From Streptomyces sp. CB02056 (GTDB lineage Bacteria; Actinomycetota; Actinomycetes; Streptomycetales; Streptomycetaceae): a stretch of DNA of 64,000 nt. A model generated the notes under the pieces. The model ran no database searches, was not told the DNA's origin, and saw only the letters and a list, made by a program, of their open reading frames with translations. Of the stretch, positions 8,898-17,444 are shown piece after piece; position 1 is the first letter of the stretch; every line of letters starts with the position of its first letter. A program made the position numbers and the translations under genes. The DNA is taken from positions 160,763 to 224,762 of the forward strand of contig NZ_LIPD01000003.1 in the NCBI RefSeq assembly GCF_001905545.1. Direction: 5' to 3'.

Positions 8898-9722
8898 TCA
8901 TGTACTGGCAGTCGGCATCGCATCGGAGCCGCGTCCCGCCGGGGGCTGGGCGGACGACGATGCGGCACCGGGTGCCGGCACATAGGTGGTGCAGACCCCG
9001 TCGCCGTGGGCGATCGTGGCCAGCCGTTGCACATGGGTGCCCAGGAGCTGGGAGAAGACCTCGGTCTCCGCCTCGCAGAGCTGCGGGAACTGCTCGGCGA
9101 TGTGCGCGACCGGGCAGTGGTGCTGGCAGAGCTGGGCGCCCGCCGGGGCCTTGGCCGCGGCCGACGGGACACGCCGCACCGTGGCAGCGTACCCGTCCGC
9201 GCTGAGCGCCTGGGCCAGCGCCTCGGGGCGCTCTCCGGCGGCGGCCAGGCGCAGGGCCTCCAGGTACTTCTCGGCCTGCTTGCCGAACCGGGCGCGGGCG
9301 AAGGCGGCGACCGCCTCCTCGCCCGCCTTGCCGCCGCCCACCGAGTCCGCGATCCAGCGCAGCGCGTCGGCGGCGAGCTGGTCGTACGCCTGGTAGAAGG
9401 CGTCCCGGCCGGCGTCGGTGAGGGCGAAGACCTTGGCCGGACGGCCCCGGCCGCGGCTGCCGTAGACCCGCTGTTCGCGGGACTCGACCAGACCGGTGGC
9501 GACCAGGCCGTCGAGGTGGCGGCGGACGGCGGCGGCGGTGAGGCCGAGCCGGTTCGCCAGGTCGGCGGCGGAGGACGGGCCGTGGTCCAGGATCGACCGC
9601 GCGACCCGGTCCCGGGTGGCCCGGTGGCCCTCCAGCAGCACCTCGGCCGCCGTCACGGGCACGTCACAGGAGGAGGCCGACTCGGCCTCCCGCTGCTGGG
9701 CGTGCTCGCGCATGTTTTTCAC
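8898..9722 (-). CDS. sufR: SufR, Fe-S cluster-sensing repressor of the suf operon
   Basis: A 274-residue DeoR/ArsR-like winged-helix regulator. The DNA-binding domain (about residues 38-95) contains SSAADLANRLGLTAAAVRRH and a wing GRGRPAKVFALTD. The C-terminal half carries cysteines at about 199, 203, 216 and 244 (CQHHCPVAH, QLCEAE, GVCTTY), matching the CxxxC-x12-C cluster-ligand pattern of SufR. I used the GTG at 9720-9722 (Met-Lys-Asn start); an ATG at 9711-9713 is an equally possible start three codons later. Neither has a clear Shine-Dalgarno. A 14-bp palindrome abuts the start, consistent with autorepression. Confidence 0.92.
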   Translation of the reverse strand: MKNMREHAQQREAESASSCDVPVTAAEVLLEGHRATRDRVARSILDHGPSSAADLANRLGLTAAAVRRHLDGLVATGLVESREQRVYGSRGRGRPAKVFALTDAGRDAFYQAYDQLAADALRWIADSVGGGKAGEEAVAAFARARFGKQAEKYLEALRLAAAGERPEALAQALSADGYAATVRRVPSAAAKAPAGAQLCQHHCPVAHIAEQFPQLCEAETEVFSQLLGTHVQRLATIAHGDGVCTTYVPAPGAASSSAQPPAGRGSDAMPTAST

Positions 9723-9735
9723 AACACCAGTGTTG
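9722..9735. promoter_or_regulatory. SufR operator, CAAC-N6-GTTG palindrome
   Basis: CAACACCAGTGTTG is an inverted repeat with 6-bp perfect arms around a 2-bp centre. From memory, S. avermitilis SufR recognises a 14-bp CAAC-N6-GTTG palindrome; this site fits exactly. It overlaps the expected transcription start of sufR: a -10-like TAATTA occupies 9738-9743 on the minus strand, which is where a repressor would act. Confidence 0.85.
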
Positions 9736-9794
9736 CGTAATTACTTCCGCCGGGACAAGCCGTGACCCAGGCCTCACCGGTGTCATCTGTCACG

Positions 9795-9811
9795 CAGGTT
9801 AGCCTTACCTG
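9795..9811. promoter_or_regulatory. Iron box (DmdR/DtxR/IdeR-type)
   Basis: CAGGTTAGCCTTACCTG on the plus strand reads CAGGTAAGGCTAACCTG on the minus strand, nearly identical to the core of the actinobacterial iron box TTAGGTTAGGCTAACCTAA (about 14 of 15 core bases). It lies in the divergent region, 73 nt upstream of sufR and 66 nt upstream of the ABC transporter gene. Which of the two is controlled cannot be settled from sequence; suf is the obvious candidate. Confidence 0.75.
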
Positions 9812-9863
9812 ACCTGGGAAAACGATCACCGAGCCGCCGTCCGGCCGGCGCGTCAGGCCCTCT

Positions 9864-9869
9864 TACACT
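9864..9869 (+). promoter_or_regulatory. -10-like TACACT placed for a leaderless ABC transporter mRNA
   Basis: TACACT is followed by exactly 7 nt and then the ATG at 9877, with no Shine-Dalgarno. This is the spacing expected when transcription begins at the start codon. No good -35 hexamer was found. Confidence 0.55.
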
Positions 9870-9876
9870 CGCCGGT

Positions 9877-10799
<923 letters not shown>

Positions 10800-10803
<4 letters not shown>

Positions 10804-11600
10804 GCGAACGCAGTGAGGGAACCATGAGCGCCGCCACGACGGACTACTCCCCCAAGCCGGGCCCCGCGCCCGTCGGCCGGATGCTGCTCGCCCAGACCGC
10901 GTTCGAGACCCGGATGCTGCTGCGCAACGGCGAGCAGCTGCTGCTCACCGTGGTCATCCCGACCGTGCTGCTGGTGCTGTTCTCCGCCGTGGACATCGTC
11001 GCGGTCGAGGGCCCCGGCAAGCGGGTCGACTTCCTGGCCCCCGGCCTGCTCGCGCTGGCCGTGATGTCCACCGCCTTCACCGGCCAGGCCATCGCCACCG
11101 GCTTCGAGCGCCGCTACGGCGTGCTGAAGCGGCTCGGCGCCAGCCCGCTGCCGCGCTGGGCGCTGCTGACCGCCAAGACCGGCTGCGTCCTGGTGACGGA
11201 GGCGCTGCAGGTCGCGCTGCTGTCGGTGATCGCCCTGGCCCTCGGCTGGTCCCCGCACGGCAACCCGCTGACGGTCGCCGCGCTGCTGGTCCTCGGCACC
11301 GCCGCCTTCTCCGGGCTCGGCCTGCTGATGGCCGGCACCCTGAAGGCCGAGGCCACCCTGGCCGGCGCCAACCTGGTGTTCATCCTGCTGCTGCTCGCCG
11401 GCGGGGTGATCGTGCCGCTGGGCAGGTTCCCCGACGCGGTGCGCCCGGTGCTGGAGCTGCTGCCGATCTCGGCGCTCTCGGACGGCCTGCGGTCGGTGCT
11501 CCAGGCCGGCGCCGGGGTGCCGTGGGCGGACCTCGGCATCCTGGCCGGCTGGTCGGTGCTCGGCCTGGCCGCGGCCGCCCGCTTCTTCCGCTGGGAGTGA
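10800..11600 (+). CDS. ABC-2 type transporter permease
   Basis: A 266-residue membrane protein with about six hydrophobic segments, for example LLLTVVIPTVLLVLFSAV near the N terminus and LVFILLLLAGGVIVPLG in the C-terminal half, in the arrangement of ABC-2 permeases. The ATG at 10800 overlaps the ATPase stop codon; a second ATG at 10824 is a possible alternative. It pairs with the preceding ATPase to form an exporter. A strong hairpin follows the stop. Confidence 0.92.
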
Positions 11601-11618
11601 CCGGCGGCGGCAACGCAC

Positions 11619-11653
11619 AACGCCCCCCGGCCACTTGGCGGCCGGGGGGCGTT
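11619..11653. terminator. Bidirectional terminator between ABC permease and LAXTG protein genes
   Basis: A perfect 14-bp GC-rich stem (11619-11632 with 11640-11653) with a 7-nt loop lies between the two convergent genes. The T-tract is weak in both directions, as is usual in streptomycetes. Confidence 0.8.
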
Positions 11654-11675
11654 GCCGTTGTCGACTGACCTGGCG

Positions 11676-12353
11676 TCAGCTCTCGCTGCCGCCACGGCGC
11701 TTGCGGGCGAGCAGCACGAGCGCGCCGCCGACCAGCAGCACGCCGCCGCCGGCCGCCGCGATCATCGGGGTCGCGTCGCTGCTACCGGTCTGGGCGAGCG
11801 CCGGCGCGCTGGCGGAGGGCGACGGGGTCGGGGTCTTGCTCGGGGTGTGGGTGACCGACGGGGCCGGGGTGGCCGGGGGCGTCACCGACGGGGTGGGAGT
11901 CGGGGTCGCGGTGGGCGTCGGGGTGGGAGTCGGGGTCGGGGTCTTGGTGGGGGTCGGGGTCGGGGTCGGAGTCGGCGTGTGGCACGGCTCGATGGTCTTG
12001 GTCTCGTTGATGTTCCAGCCCTTCTCGTTCGGGTTCTCCGTGGTGGTGACCACCAGGTTCGCCTTGATCGGGGCATCGTGGTCCTTCACCGGGAAGGAGC
12101 CGTGGAACTCCGCGGGGAAGGCCTTGGCGTCCAGGACCTTCTCGCCGTCGATGGTGAGGCTGACGGTGTTCTTCACGTCGGCCTTGGGGCTGTAGTTGAT
12201 CAGATCGATCACGATCTTGTCGCAGGTCACCGACCAACTCGGCACGTGCGCCGAGGCATTGGTGGCCAGTGCCAGAGGCAGGAGAAAACCGGCCGCAGCC
12301 GTGCCGGCGAGTGCCGTCGCGCCGATCGCGAAGTGCCGCTGCTGTCGCGCCAT
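11676..12353 (-). CDS. LAXTG-motif, sortase-anchored surface protein with a Pro/Thr stalk
   Basis: A 225-residue exported protein. N-terminal signal peptide (about residues 1-35, ending near NASA-HVP), a small domain with one cysteine near each end (SVTCDKIVID and IEPCHTP, a likely disulfide), then a long Thr-Pro stalk, then the sorting signal LAQTGSSDATP, a hydrophobic helix and a basic tail (ARKRRGG). LAXTG is the class E sortase motif of streptomycetes. A good ribosome site (GGAGGGG) precedes the ATG at 12351-12353. No sortase gene is nearby. The biological role of the small domain is unknown. Confidence 0.88.
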   Translation of the reverse strand: MARQQRHFAIGATALAGTAAAGFLLPLALATNASAHVPSWSVTCDKIVIDLINYSPKADVKNTVSLTIDGEKVLDAKAFPAEFHGSFPVKDHDAPIKANLVVTTTENPNEKGWNINETKTIEPCHTPTPTPTPTPTKTPTPTPTPTPTATPTPTPSVTPPATPAPSVTHTPSKTPTPSPSASAPALAQTGSSDATPMIAAAGGGVLLVGGALVLLARKRRGGSES

Positions 12354-12592
12354 TACTTTGTTCCCCTCCGAACGGTCGTGCGCAGCAGGCGTGTTGAGTG
12401 GTACGCGGTGGCCCGCTACGACTGTCCGGGGGACTCTACCGGCACTCCCGCACCCCGCCACACCCCGCCGCACGACCGGATATCGACTGTCCGTCCGTCT
12501 TCCGATGTGCTTGGGCCAGCCCATCACAGCCGTCACCTCGCAGAACGCGGATTCGGCAAACCTGAATGGACTTCGCCACTTCAGGGAAGAAC

Positions 12593-12630
12593 GGAGCCCC
12601 CGGTGATCAGGTTCAATCACCGAGGGCTCC
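12593..12630 (-). terminator. Hairpin terminator downstream of the choice-of-anchor A gene
   Basis: Stem 12593-12607 with 12616-12630 (GGAGCCC/GGGCTCC and CGGTGAT/ATCACCG, one mismatch) and an 8-nt loop. It follows the minus-strand gene ending at 12767 and probably ends its transcript. Confidence 0.7.
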
Positions 12631-12667
12631 GATTCGGTCAGCCGACGAACGCCGGGCCATTCCGGCC

Positions 12668-12700
12668 TTTCCGTCGTTTCCGACCTTTCCGTTCTTTCCG
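12668..12700. repeat. TTTCCG repeated four times at exactly 9-bp spacing
   Basis: TTTCCG begins at 12668, 12677, 12686 and 12695, with a degenerate fifth unit (CTCCCG at 12704). Non-coding, between the choice-of-anchor A stop and its terminator. Function unknown; it may be a simple slippage product. Confidence 0.55.
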
Positions 12701-12766
12701 ACACTCCCGTGCCTCCGACGCGCCCGCGTTTCCGGCGTTCCCGTCCGGATCGCGGGCTCAGCCGGT

Positions 12767-14086
12767 TCAGGCCTTCCGGGCCGCCTTGCGCCGGGCGGCC
12801 ACCACGATCGCGCCGCCGGCCGCGAGCACGACCGCGCCGCCGATCGCCAGCGGCAGCACCGGACCGGAACCGGTGTGCGCCAGGTTGCCCCCGGCGTCCG
12901 GCTGGGCGGACGGGCTGCCCGAGGCCGTCGGAGCGGCCGTCGAGCCGCCGGCCGACGGGCTGCCGCTCGCACTGGGCTTGCCGCTCGTCGACGCGGACGG
13001 GCCGCCCGAGGGGCTCGCCGAACCGCTCGGGGCGGTCGACGCGCTCGGCGTGGCCGACGGCGAGCCGCTCGGCACGGTCGGCGGGACGGTCGGCGGCACC
13101 GTCGGGGTGCCGGACGGCGTCGGGACGGTGGTGCCCGGCAGGCAGCCGGTGAAGGGGTAGTGGTGCGTCTCGGCACCGCCCTTGCCGGTCAGCGAGGCGG
13201 CGATCACCGAGCCGTTGACCGGGCCGCCGCTGCCGAGGTCGAAGGCGGCGTTCGGCGCGAGCACGGTGCCGGCCCAGGCGGCCTGGCTGTTCTTGACCAC
13301 CTTGGTGGCGGTCGGGAAGTTCCAGAGCAGCCTGGACCGGATCGCCCCGCCCGCCGCGCTCTGGAGCTTGTCGTCCAGCACGAAGGCCTTCTTGCCCTCG
13401 TCCCACAGGTGGAAGCCGGTGGTCCCGGCCGCCGCCATGTCGTACGAGCCGCCGGTCACGTTGACCACCGTCACCGAGCCGGCCGGCACCTTGAGGTAGA
13501 CGTCCTTGGCGCCCTGCAGCTTCGCCGCGTCGACGGTGAAGCTGTTGTACTTCGCGTCGCCGCCGGTGAGCGTCAGCTTGCCGCCCTCGGCCTGGACGGT
13601 GGCGCCGGCCGTCTGCGGGACGGCGGCCAGCGAGGTGGCGGCGGCGCGCAGCTTGGCGAACTCGGCCTTGAAGTCGATCGGCGAGGGGCCCTGGTTGACG
13701 GTGCCGGCGTGGGCCTGGGCCACCGCGCCGTCGGCCTTGGAGCCGAAGACGCCGTTGCCCTTCATCACCTGGGTGTTGTGGCCGGTGAGCTTGCCGGCCA
13801 CGACCAGGGCGTTCTTGCCCGGCAGCGCGTCGACCTGGGCCTGGGTGAGCTCCTGGCCGACCGAGAAGCCGCCGGTGAAGTCGGCGTTGCCGCCGACCGC
13901 GACCGCGCCCTCGGCGTCGGGGGTGTGGGTGTCGTCGCCCTCGATGAACTCGCCGTAGAGGTTGGCGACCCCGAGGCTGCGGCACTCCTGGTCGGTGCCG
14001 ACGGCCTGGGCGGCCGGCGCGACGAGCCCGGCCAGTGCGAGCGAGCCGCCTACCGCGAGCGCGGCGGCGGAAATGGGTATGCGCAT
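12767..14086 (-). CDS. Choice-of-anchor A family surface protein with LAXTG sorting signal
   Basis: A 439-residue exported protein. Signal peptide (residues 1 to about 29, ending AQA-VGTDQ), then a choice-of-anchor A domain starting at LGVANLYGEFIEGDDTHT and including AEGAVAVGGNADFTGGFSVG, then a Ser/Pro/Gly linker, then the sorting signal LAHTG, a hydrophobic helix and a basic tail (ARRKAARKA). It should be covalently linked to the cell wall. The ATG at 14084-14086 was chosen because a signal peptide starts there and GGAG precedes it. Two DasR-like sites lie 51-107 nt upstream. The ligand of the domain is unknown. Confidence 0.88.
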   Translation of the reverse strand: MRIPISAAALAVGGSLALAGLVAPAAQAVGTDQECRSLGVANLYGEFIEGDDTHTPDAEGAVAVGGNADFTGGFSVGQELTQAQVDALPGKNALVVAGKLTGHNTQVMKGNGVFGSKADGAVAQAHAGTVNQGPSPIDFKAEFAKLRAAATSLAAVPQTAGATVQAEGGKLTLTGGDAKYNSFTVDAAKLQGAKDVYLKVPAGSVTVVNVTGGSYDMAAAGTTGFHLWDEGKKAFVLDDKLQSAAGGAIRSRLLWNFPTATKVVKNSQAAWAGTVLAPNAAFDLGSGGPVNGSVIAASLTGKGGAETHHYPFTGCLPGTTVPTPSGTPTVPPTVPPTVPSGSPSATPSASTAPSGSASPSGGPSASTSGKPSASGSPSAGGSTAAPTASGSPSAQPDAGGNLAHTGSGPVLPLAIGGAVVLAAGGAIVVAARRKAARKA

Positions 14087-14136
14087 GTGCAGGTCTCCGC
14101 TTGCGTGCGGGCGTAGATGGGGGGAGGGGTCCTCAA

Positions 14137-14152
14137 AAAGGTATGGACCAAT
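14137..14152. promoter_or_regulatory. Second, weaker DasR-like (dre) half-palindrome
   Basis: On the minus strand this reads ATTGGTCCATACCTTT: the left half matches the DasR consensus and the right half is degenerate. It is 41 bp centre-to-centre from the better site at 14178-14193, about four helical turns, so both could lie on the same DNA face. Confidence 0.4.
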
Positions 14153-14177
14153 CCGCACTCTTTCGGCCAAACGGGTG

Positions 14178-14193
14178 ATTGGTCAAGACCAAT
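14178..14193. promoter_or_regulatory. Candidate DasR operator (dre) upstream of the choice-of-anchor A gene
   Basis: ATTGGTCAAGACCAAT is a near-perfect 16-bp palindrome that matches the DasR consensus A(C/G)TGGTCTAGACCA(C/G)T, recalled from published work, at almost every position. It lies between the divergent surface-protein gene (start 14086) and ctaA (start 14354), closer to the former. DasR is the GntR-family regulator that responds to phosphorylated amino sugars. Confidence 0.65.
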
Positions 14194-14340
14194 AACCTCC
14201 TTGACCGAACCACCCCGGTTTGTCCGCGTGTCGCACCCCAGCGTGTCGCCGCCCGCCGGCTCCGCCGCCTCCCGCCGCACCACCCGCGTCACACCGCCGC
14301 GCGGCCCGTGCCCCGCCCCAAGATCGCCTGTAAGGCCGCC

Positions 14341-14346
14341 TACGAT
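14341..14346 (+). promoter_or_regulatory. -10-like TACGAT placed for leaderless ctaA mRNA
   Basis: TACGAT, then 7 nt, then the GTG start of ctaA, with no Shine-Dalgarno in between. Spacing fits transcription starting at the start codon. Confidence 0.5.
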
Positions 14347-14353
14347 TGACCGC

Positions 14354-15325
14354 GTGCCTAATCCCTTCTCCCTGCTCGCCGAGCGCTGGCAGCCATCCGC
14401 CGAGATGGTCCGGCGTGCCACGTTCGCCGCGCTGGTGATGAGCGTGGTGATCGTCGTCACCGGCGGCGCCGTCCGCCTCACCGCCTCCGGCCTCGGCTGT
14501 ACGACCTGGCCCCGGTGCACCGACGAGAGCCTGACGCCCACCGCCGAGATGGGCTTCCACGGCATCGTCGAGTTCACCAACCGGATGCTCACCTACGTGC
14601 TGAGCGCCGCCGTCGGCTGGGCCATCCTGGCCGCCCGCTGCCACCGGCCCTGGCGGCACAGCATGACCCGGCTCGGCTGGGCCCAGTTCTGGCTGGTGAT
14701 GAGCAACGCCGTGCTCGGCGGCATCACCGTGCTGACCGGCCTCAACCCGTACACCGTGGCGCTGCACATGATCGCCGCGATGGCCCTGGTCTGGGTCGCG
14801 CTGCTGATGTGGGAGCGGTCCAAGGAGGGCGACGGCCCGCCGACGCTCGTGGTGCCCCGCCCGGTCCACCAGCTGTCCTACGTCCTGGTCACCGTGATCG
14901 GCCTGCTCGTCGCGGCCGGCACCCTGGTGACCGGCGCCGGCCACCACCCCGGCACGCCCAAGGACAACAAGATCGTCCCGCGCATCCCGATCGACTACGA
15001 CCGCCTCGCCCAGTTCCACGCCGACTTCGCGTTCGTGTCCGTGGGCCTGGCCATCGCGGTGATCTTCGTCCTCGCCGCCGTGAAGGCCCCCCAGGCGGCC
15101 AGGTCCCGCACCAAGGAGCTGCTGGCCGTCCTCCTCCTCCAGGGCGTCCTGGGCTTCATCCAGTACTTCACCGACGCCCCCGAGCTGATGGTCGGCCTCC
15201 ACATGCTCCTCGCGGCACTGACCTGGATCGCCGCCCTGCGCGTCCCCCTCGCCCTGCGCACCCGCGGGGCCGAGGCGGTCACCGACCAGCTCCCCGCCCA
15301 GACCCCGCAGCCCGCCTCGGTCTGA
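14354..15325 (+). CDS. ctaA: CtaA/Cox15 heme A synthase
   Basis: A 323-residue membrane protein with about eight hydrophobic helices, the CtaA family that oxidises heme O to heme A for cytochrome aa3 oxidase. Family marks: VVTGGAVRLTASGLGCTTWPRC with the paired cysteines, GFHGIVEFTNRMLTYV with the conserved His, and later LAQFHADFAF and LMVGLHMLLA with further His ligands. The GTG at 14354 was chosen because it opens the conserved N terminus; TACGAT at 14341-14346 is 7 nt upstream, so the mRNA may be leaderless. ctaB lies 1.2 kb away on the opposite strand. Confidence 0.93.
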   Translation: MPNPFSLLAERWQPSAEMVRRATFAALVMSVVIVVTGGAVRLTASGLGCTTWPRCTDESLTPTAEMGFHGIVEFTNRMLTYVLSAAVGWAILAARCHRPWRHSMTRLGWAQFWLVMSNAVLGGITVLTGLNPYTVALHMIAAMALVWVALLMWERSKEGDGPPTLVVPRPVHQLSYVLVTVIGLLVAAGTLVTGAGHHPGTPKDNKIVPRIPIDYDRLAQFHADFAFVSVGLAIAVIFVLAAVKAPQAARSRTKELLAVLLLQGVLGFIQYFTDAPELMVGLHMLLAALTWIAALRVPLALRTRGAEAVTDQLPAQTPQPASV

Positions 15326-15339
15326 CCGCGCACACGCCG

Positions 15340-15376
15340 ACGGCCCGGCTCCCCCGCGTGGGGGGAACCGGGCCGT
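15340..15376. terminator. Bidirectional terminator after ctaA
   Basis: ACGGCCCGG/CCGGGCCGT arms with an inner CCCCC/GGGGG stem and GCGT loop, between the convergent ctaA and the small hypothetical gene. Confidence 0.75.
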
Positions 15377-15395
15377 TCGTCGTACCGGGACGCGG

Positions 15396-15722
15396 TCAGA
15401 TCTGGATGCCGGCCATCCGCTTCCACTCGTACGCGCCGGTCTTGACCTTGAGGCCCAGCTCGCCCTCGAAGTCGTCGTGCAGGGTCAGCCCGGCCAGCTC
15501 GGCGGCGCGCTTGCCCACGGCGTAGCTGGGGGCCACCTGGTCGCCCCAGGCGCCGTCCGCGCCGACGACCACGATGCGGGTGGCCACGGAGCCGACGTAC
15601 TCAACGACGGCGTCGCCGCCCCCGTGCTCGCGGGCGAAGCTGGTGAGGTGCTTGGCGATGCGCTTGGCGCGGCGCTCGGTGCGGGCGTCCGGCGCGGCGG
15701 TGGCGGTCTCTGCGCTGCTCAT
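15396..15722 (-). CDS. Small conserved hypothetical protein
   Basis: A 108-residue protein I do not recognise functionally. After an Ala/Thr-rich lead (about 15 residues) it has a basic helix (RTERRAKRIAKHLTSFAREHG) and an alpha/beta part with VVEYVGSVATRIVVVG and WKRM near the end. No signal peptide or membrane segment. The ATG at 15720-15722 was preferred to one 9 nt upstream because the homologue-like N terminus starts there. It is convergent with ctaA and divergent from the DUF2461 gene. It looks like a conserved actinobacterial family member of unknown role. Confidence 0.75.
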   Translation of the reverse strand: MSSAETATAAPDARTERRAKRIAKHLTSFAREHGGGDAVVEYVGSVATRIVVVGADGAWGDQVAPSYAVGKRAAELAGLTLHDDFEGELGLKVKTGAYEWKRMAGIQI

Positions 15723-15795
15723 GCCCCGCATGCTACCCACCGGTAGCGCCGCTGGCGACGGGAGCGCCCTGTGCACCGGGCCACATACTGGAGGG

Positions 15796-16437
15796 GTGAC
15801 CTTCTCCGGCTGGCCGGCCGAGGCGCTCGACTTCTACGAGCACCTGGAAGCCGACAACTCCAAGACCTTCTGGCAGGCCCACAAGGACGTCTACGACGGC
15901 GTCGTCCGGGCCCCGATGGAGCTGCTGCTCGCCGAACTGGAGCCGGAGTTCGGGCCGGGGAAGATCTTCCGGCCCAACCGCGACGTCCGGTTCAGCGCCG
16001 ACAAGTCCCCGTACAAGACCCACATCGGCGCCCATCTGGAGAGCGGCGGCTACATCCAGCTCTCCGCCGACGGACTGGCCTGCGGCAACGGCCTCTACCA
16101 GCTCGCCCCCGACCAGCTGGAGCGCTACCGCGCCGCCGTCGCGGAGGACGTCACCGGCGCGGAGCTGGAGCGGGTGATCGCCCGGGTGGAGCAGCAGGGC
16201 CCGCTGGTCGTGGGCCGGGACTCCCTCAAGTCGGCCCCGCGCGGCTACCCCAAGGACCACCCCCGGATCGGGCTGCTGCGCCACAAGGGCCTGGTGGCCT
16301 GGCAGGAGTGGGAGCCCGCGAAGTGGCTGGGCACCCGCGCCGCCCACACCCGGATCGCCGGCTTCCTGCACGCCTCCCAGCCGCTGCGGGACTGGCTGGA
16401 CGGCCACGTCGGCCCCTCCGAGCTGCCCGCCCGCTGA
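15796..16437 (+). CDS. DUF2461 domain-containing protein
   Basis: A 213-residue protein that corresponds over its full length to the DUF2461 family: FSGWPAEALDFYEHLEADNSKTF at the N terminus, then FRPNRDVRFSADKSPYKTHIGA, then HPRIGLLRHKGLVAWQEW. The family has no established function that I know of. The GTG at 15796 follows a GGAGG, and CATACT lies just before that. It is an isolated gene closed by a very strong bidirectional terminator shared with ctaB. Confidence 0.88.
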   Translation: MTFSGWPAEALDFYEHLEADNSKTFWQAHKDVYDGVVRAPMELLLAELEPEFGPGKIFRPNRDVRFSADKSPYKTHIGAHLESGGYIQLSADGLACGNGLYQLAPDQLERYRAAVAEDVTGAELERVIARVEQQGPLVVGRDSLKSAPRGYPKDHPRIGLLRHKGLVAWQEWEPAKWLGTRAAHTRIAGFLHASQPLRDWLDGHVGPSELPAR

Positions 16438-16440
16438 GAA

Positions 16441-16480
16441 CGCGAAGAGCCCCGGTCCGCCTGGACCGGGGCTCTTCGCG
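16441..16480. terminator. Strong bidirectional terminator (18-bp perfect stem)
   Basis: CGCGAAGAGCCCCGGTCC (16441-16458) pairs perfectly with 16463-16480 around a 4-nt GCCT loop, between the convergent DUF2461 and ctaB genes. Confidence 0.9.
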
Positions 16481-16502
16481 TAAGCCTCTGCTTCGTAAGC
16501 CT

Positions 16503-17444
16503 CTACTTCACGAACGGGTCGATCGCGCAGACCACCATCAGCAGCGACAGGTAGGTGATCGACCAGTGGAACAGCCGCATCTCCTTGAGCTTCGCGCCCA
16601 CGATCCCGGCCTTGGCCCGCCCGTACAGCGCGTGCGCCTCGCGCAGCCAGGCCCCGCCCAGCAGCACCGCGGCGACCGGGTACAGCCAGCTCATGTGGCC
16701 CAGCGGCCAGACCGCCAGCGAGACCGCCACCATCACCCAGGAGTAGGCGACGACCTGCTTGCCGACGGCCACGTTGCCCTTGACCACCGGCAGCATCGGC
16801 ACGCCGGCCCGCTCGTAGTCGTCGCGGACCTTCATCGACAGCACCCAGGTGTGCGGCGGCGTCCAGAAGAACACGACCAGGAACAGCATCACCGCGGCCC
16901 AGGACACCGAGTTGGTCACCGAGGACCAGCCGATCAGGACGGGCATGCAGCCGGCGATGCCGCCCCAGACGATGTTCTGCGAGGTGCGCCGCTTGAGCCC
17001 CAGCGTGTAGACGAACACGTAGAACAGCAGCGCGCCGAGCGCCAGCCAGGCCGACAGCCAGTTGACCCCGAAGCCCAGCAGAAGCGTCGAGACGACGGCG
17101 AGGACGATGCCGAACACCAGCGCCTCGCGCGGCGACACCATCCCGGTGACGATCGGACGCCGCTCGGTGCGCGACATGACCGCGTCGATGTCGCGGTCGA
17201 TGTACATGTTGAGGGCGTTGGCGCCGCCGGCCGAGAGGTAGCCGCCGACGACGACCTTCAGCACCAACAGCATGTTCGGCACGCCCTGCTGGGCCAGGAA
17301 CATCACCGGCACGGTGCTCATCAGCAGCAGCTCGATGATCCGCGGCTTGGTCAATGCGACGAACGCGCCGACACGGGCCCCGAACGGCCGGTGCGCAGGA
17401 GTCGCCCCGGTGACCCCGGCGGGACGGGTTTCGACGGCGGTCAC
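16503..17444 (-). CDS. ctaB: CtaB protoheme IX farnesyltransferase (heme O synthase)
   Basis: A 313-residue UbiA-family membrane prenyltransferase that adds a farnesyl group to heme b to make heme O, the substrate of CtaA. The two Asp-rich motifs are visible: [18 protein letters not shown] and the cytoplasmic [13 protein letters not shown]. About nine hydrophobic helices. The GTG at 17442-17444 has a GGGG ribosome site; a second GTG at 17448-17450 is a close alternative. It is divergent from tkt across 468 bp. Confidence 0.94.
   Translation of the reverse strand: MTAVETRPAGVTGATPAHRPFGARVGAFVALTKPRIIELLLMSTVPVMFLAQQGVPNMLLVLKVVVGGYLSAGGANALNMYIDRDIDAVMSRTERRPIVTGMVSPREALVFGIVLAVVSTLLLGFGVNWLSAWLALGALLFYVFVYTLGLKRRTSQNIVWGGIAGCMPVLIGWSSVTNSVSWAAVMLFLVVFFWTPPHTWVLSMKVRDDYERAGVPMLPVVKGNVAVGKQVVAYSWVMVAVSLAVWPLGHMSWLYPVAAVLLGGAWLREAHALYGRAKAGIVGAKLKEMRLFHWSITYLSLLMVVCAIDPFVK

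Larger units (their letters stand above)
12354..12766. other. Gene-free stretch of 413 bp between two surface-protein genes
   Basis: No credible gene is seen. The stretch contains the upstream region of the LAXTG gene ending at 11676, a terminator hairpin at 12593-12630, and a 9-bp periodic TTTCCG tract near 12668-12700 just past the end of the next gene. Confidence 0.7.

Noticed and set aside
9716..9722. TTCACA as a Rex half-site near sufR
   Set aside because: The partner half TGTGAA at the required spacing is absent.
11880..11990. CRISPR-like regular repeats
   Set aside because: These are Thr-Pro codon repeats of the surface protein stalk, with no unique spacers.
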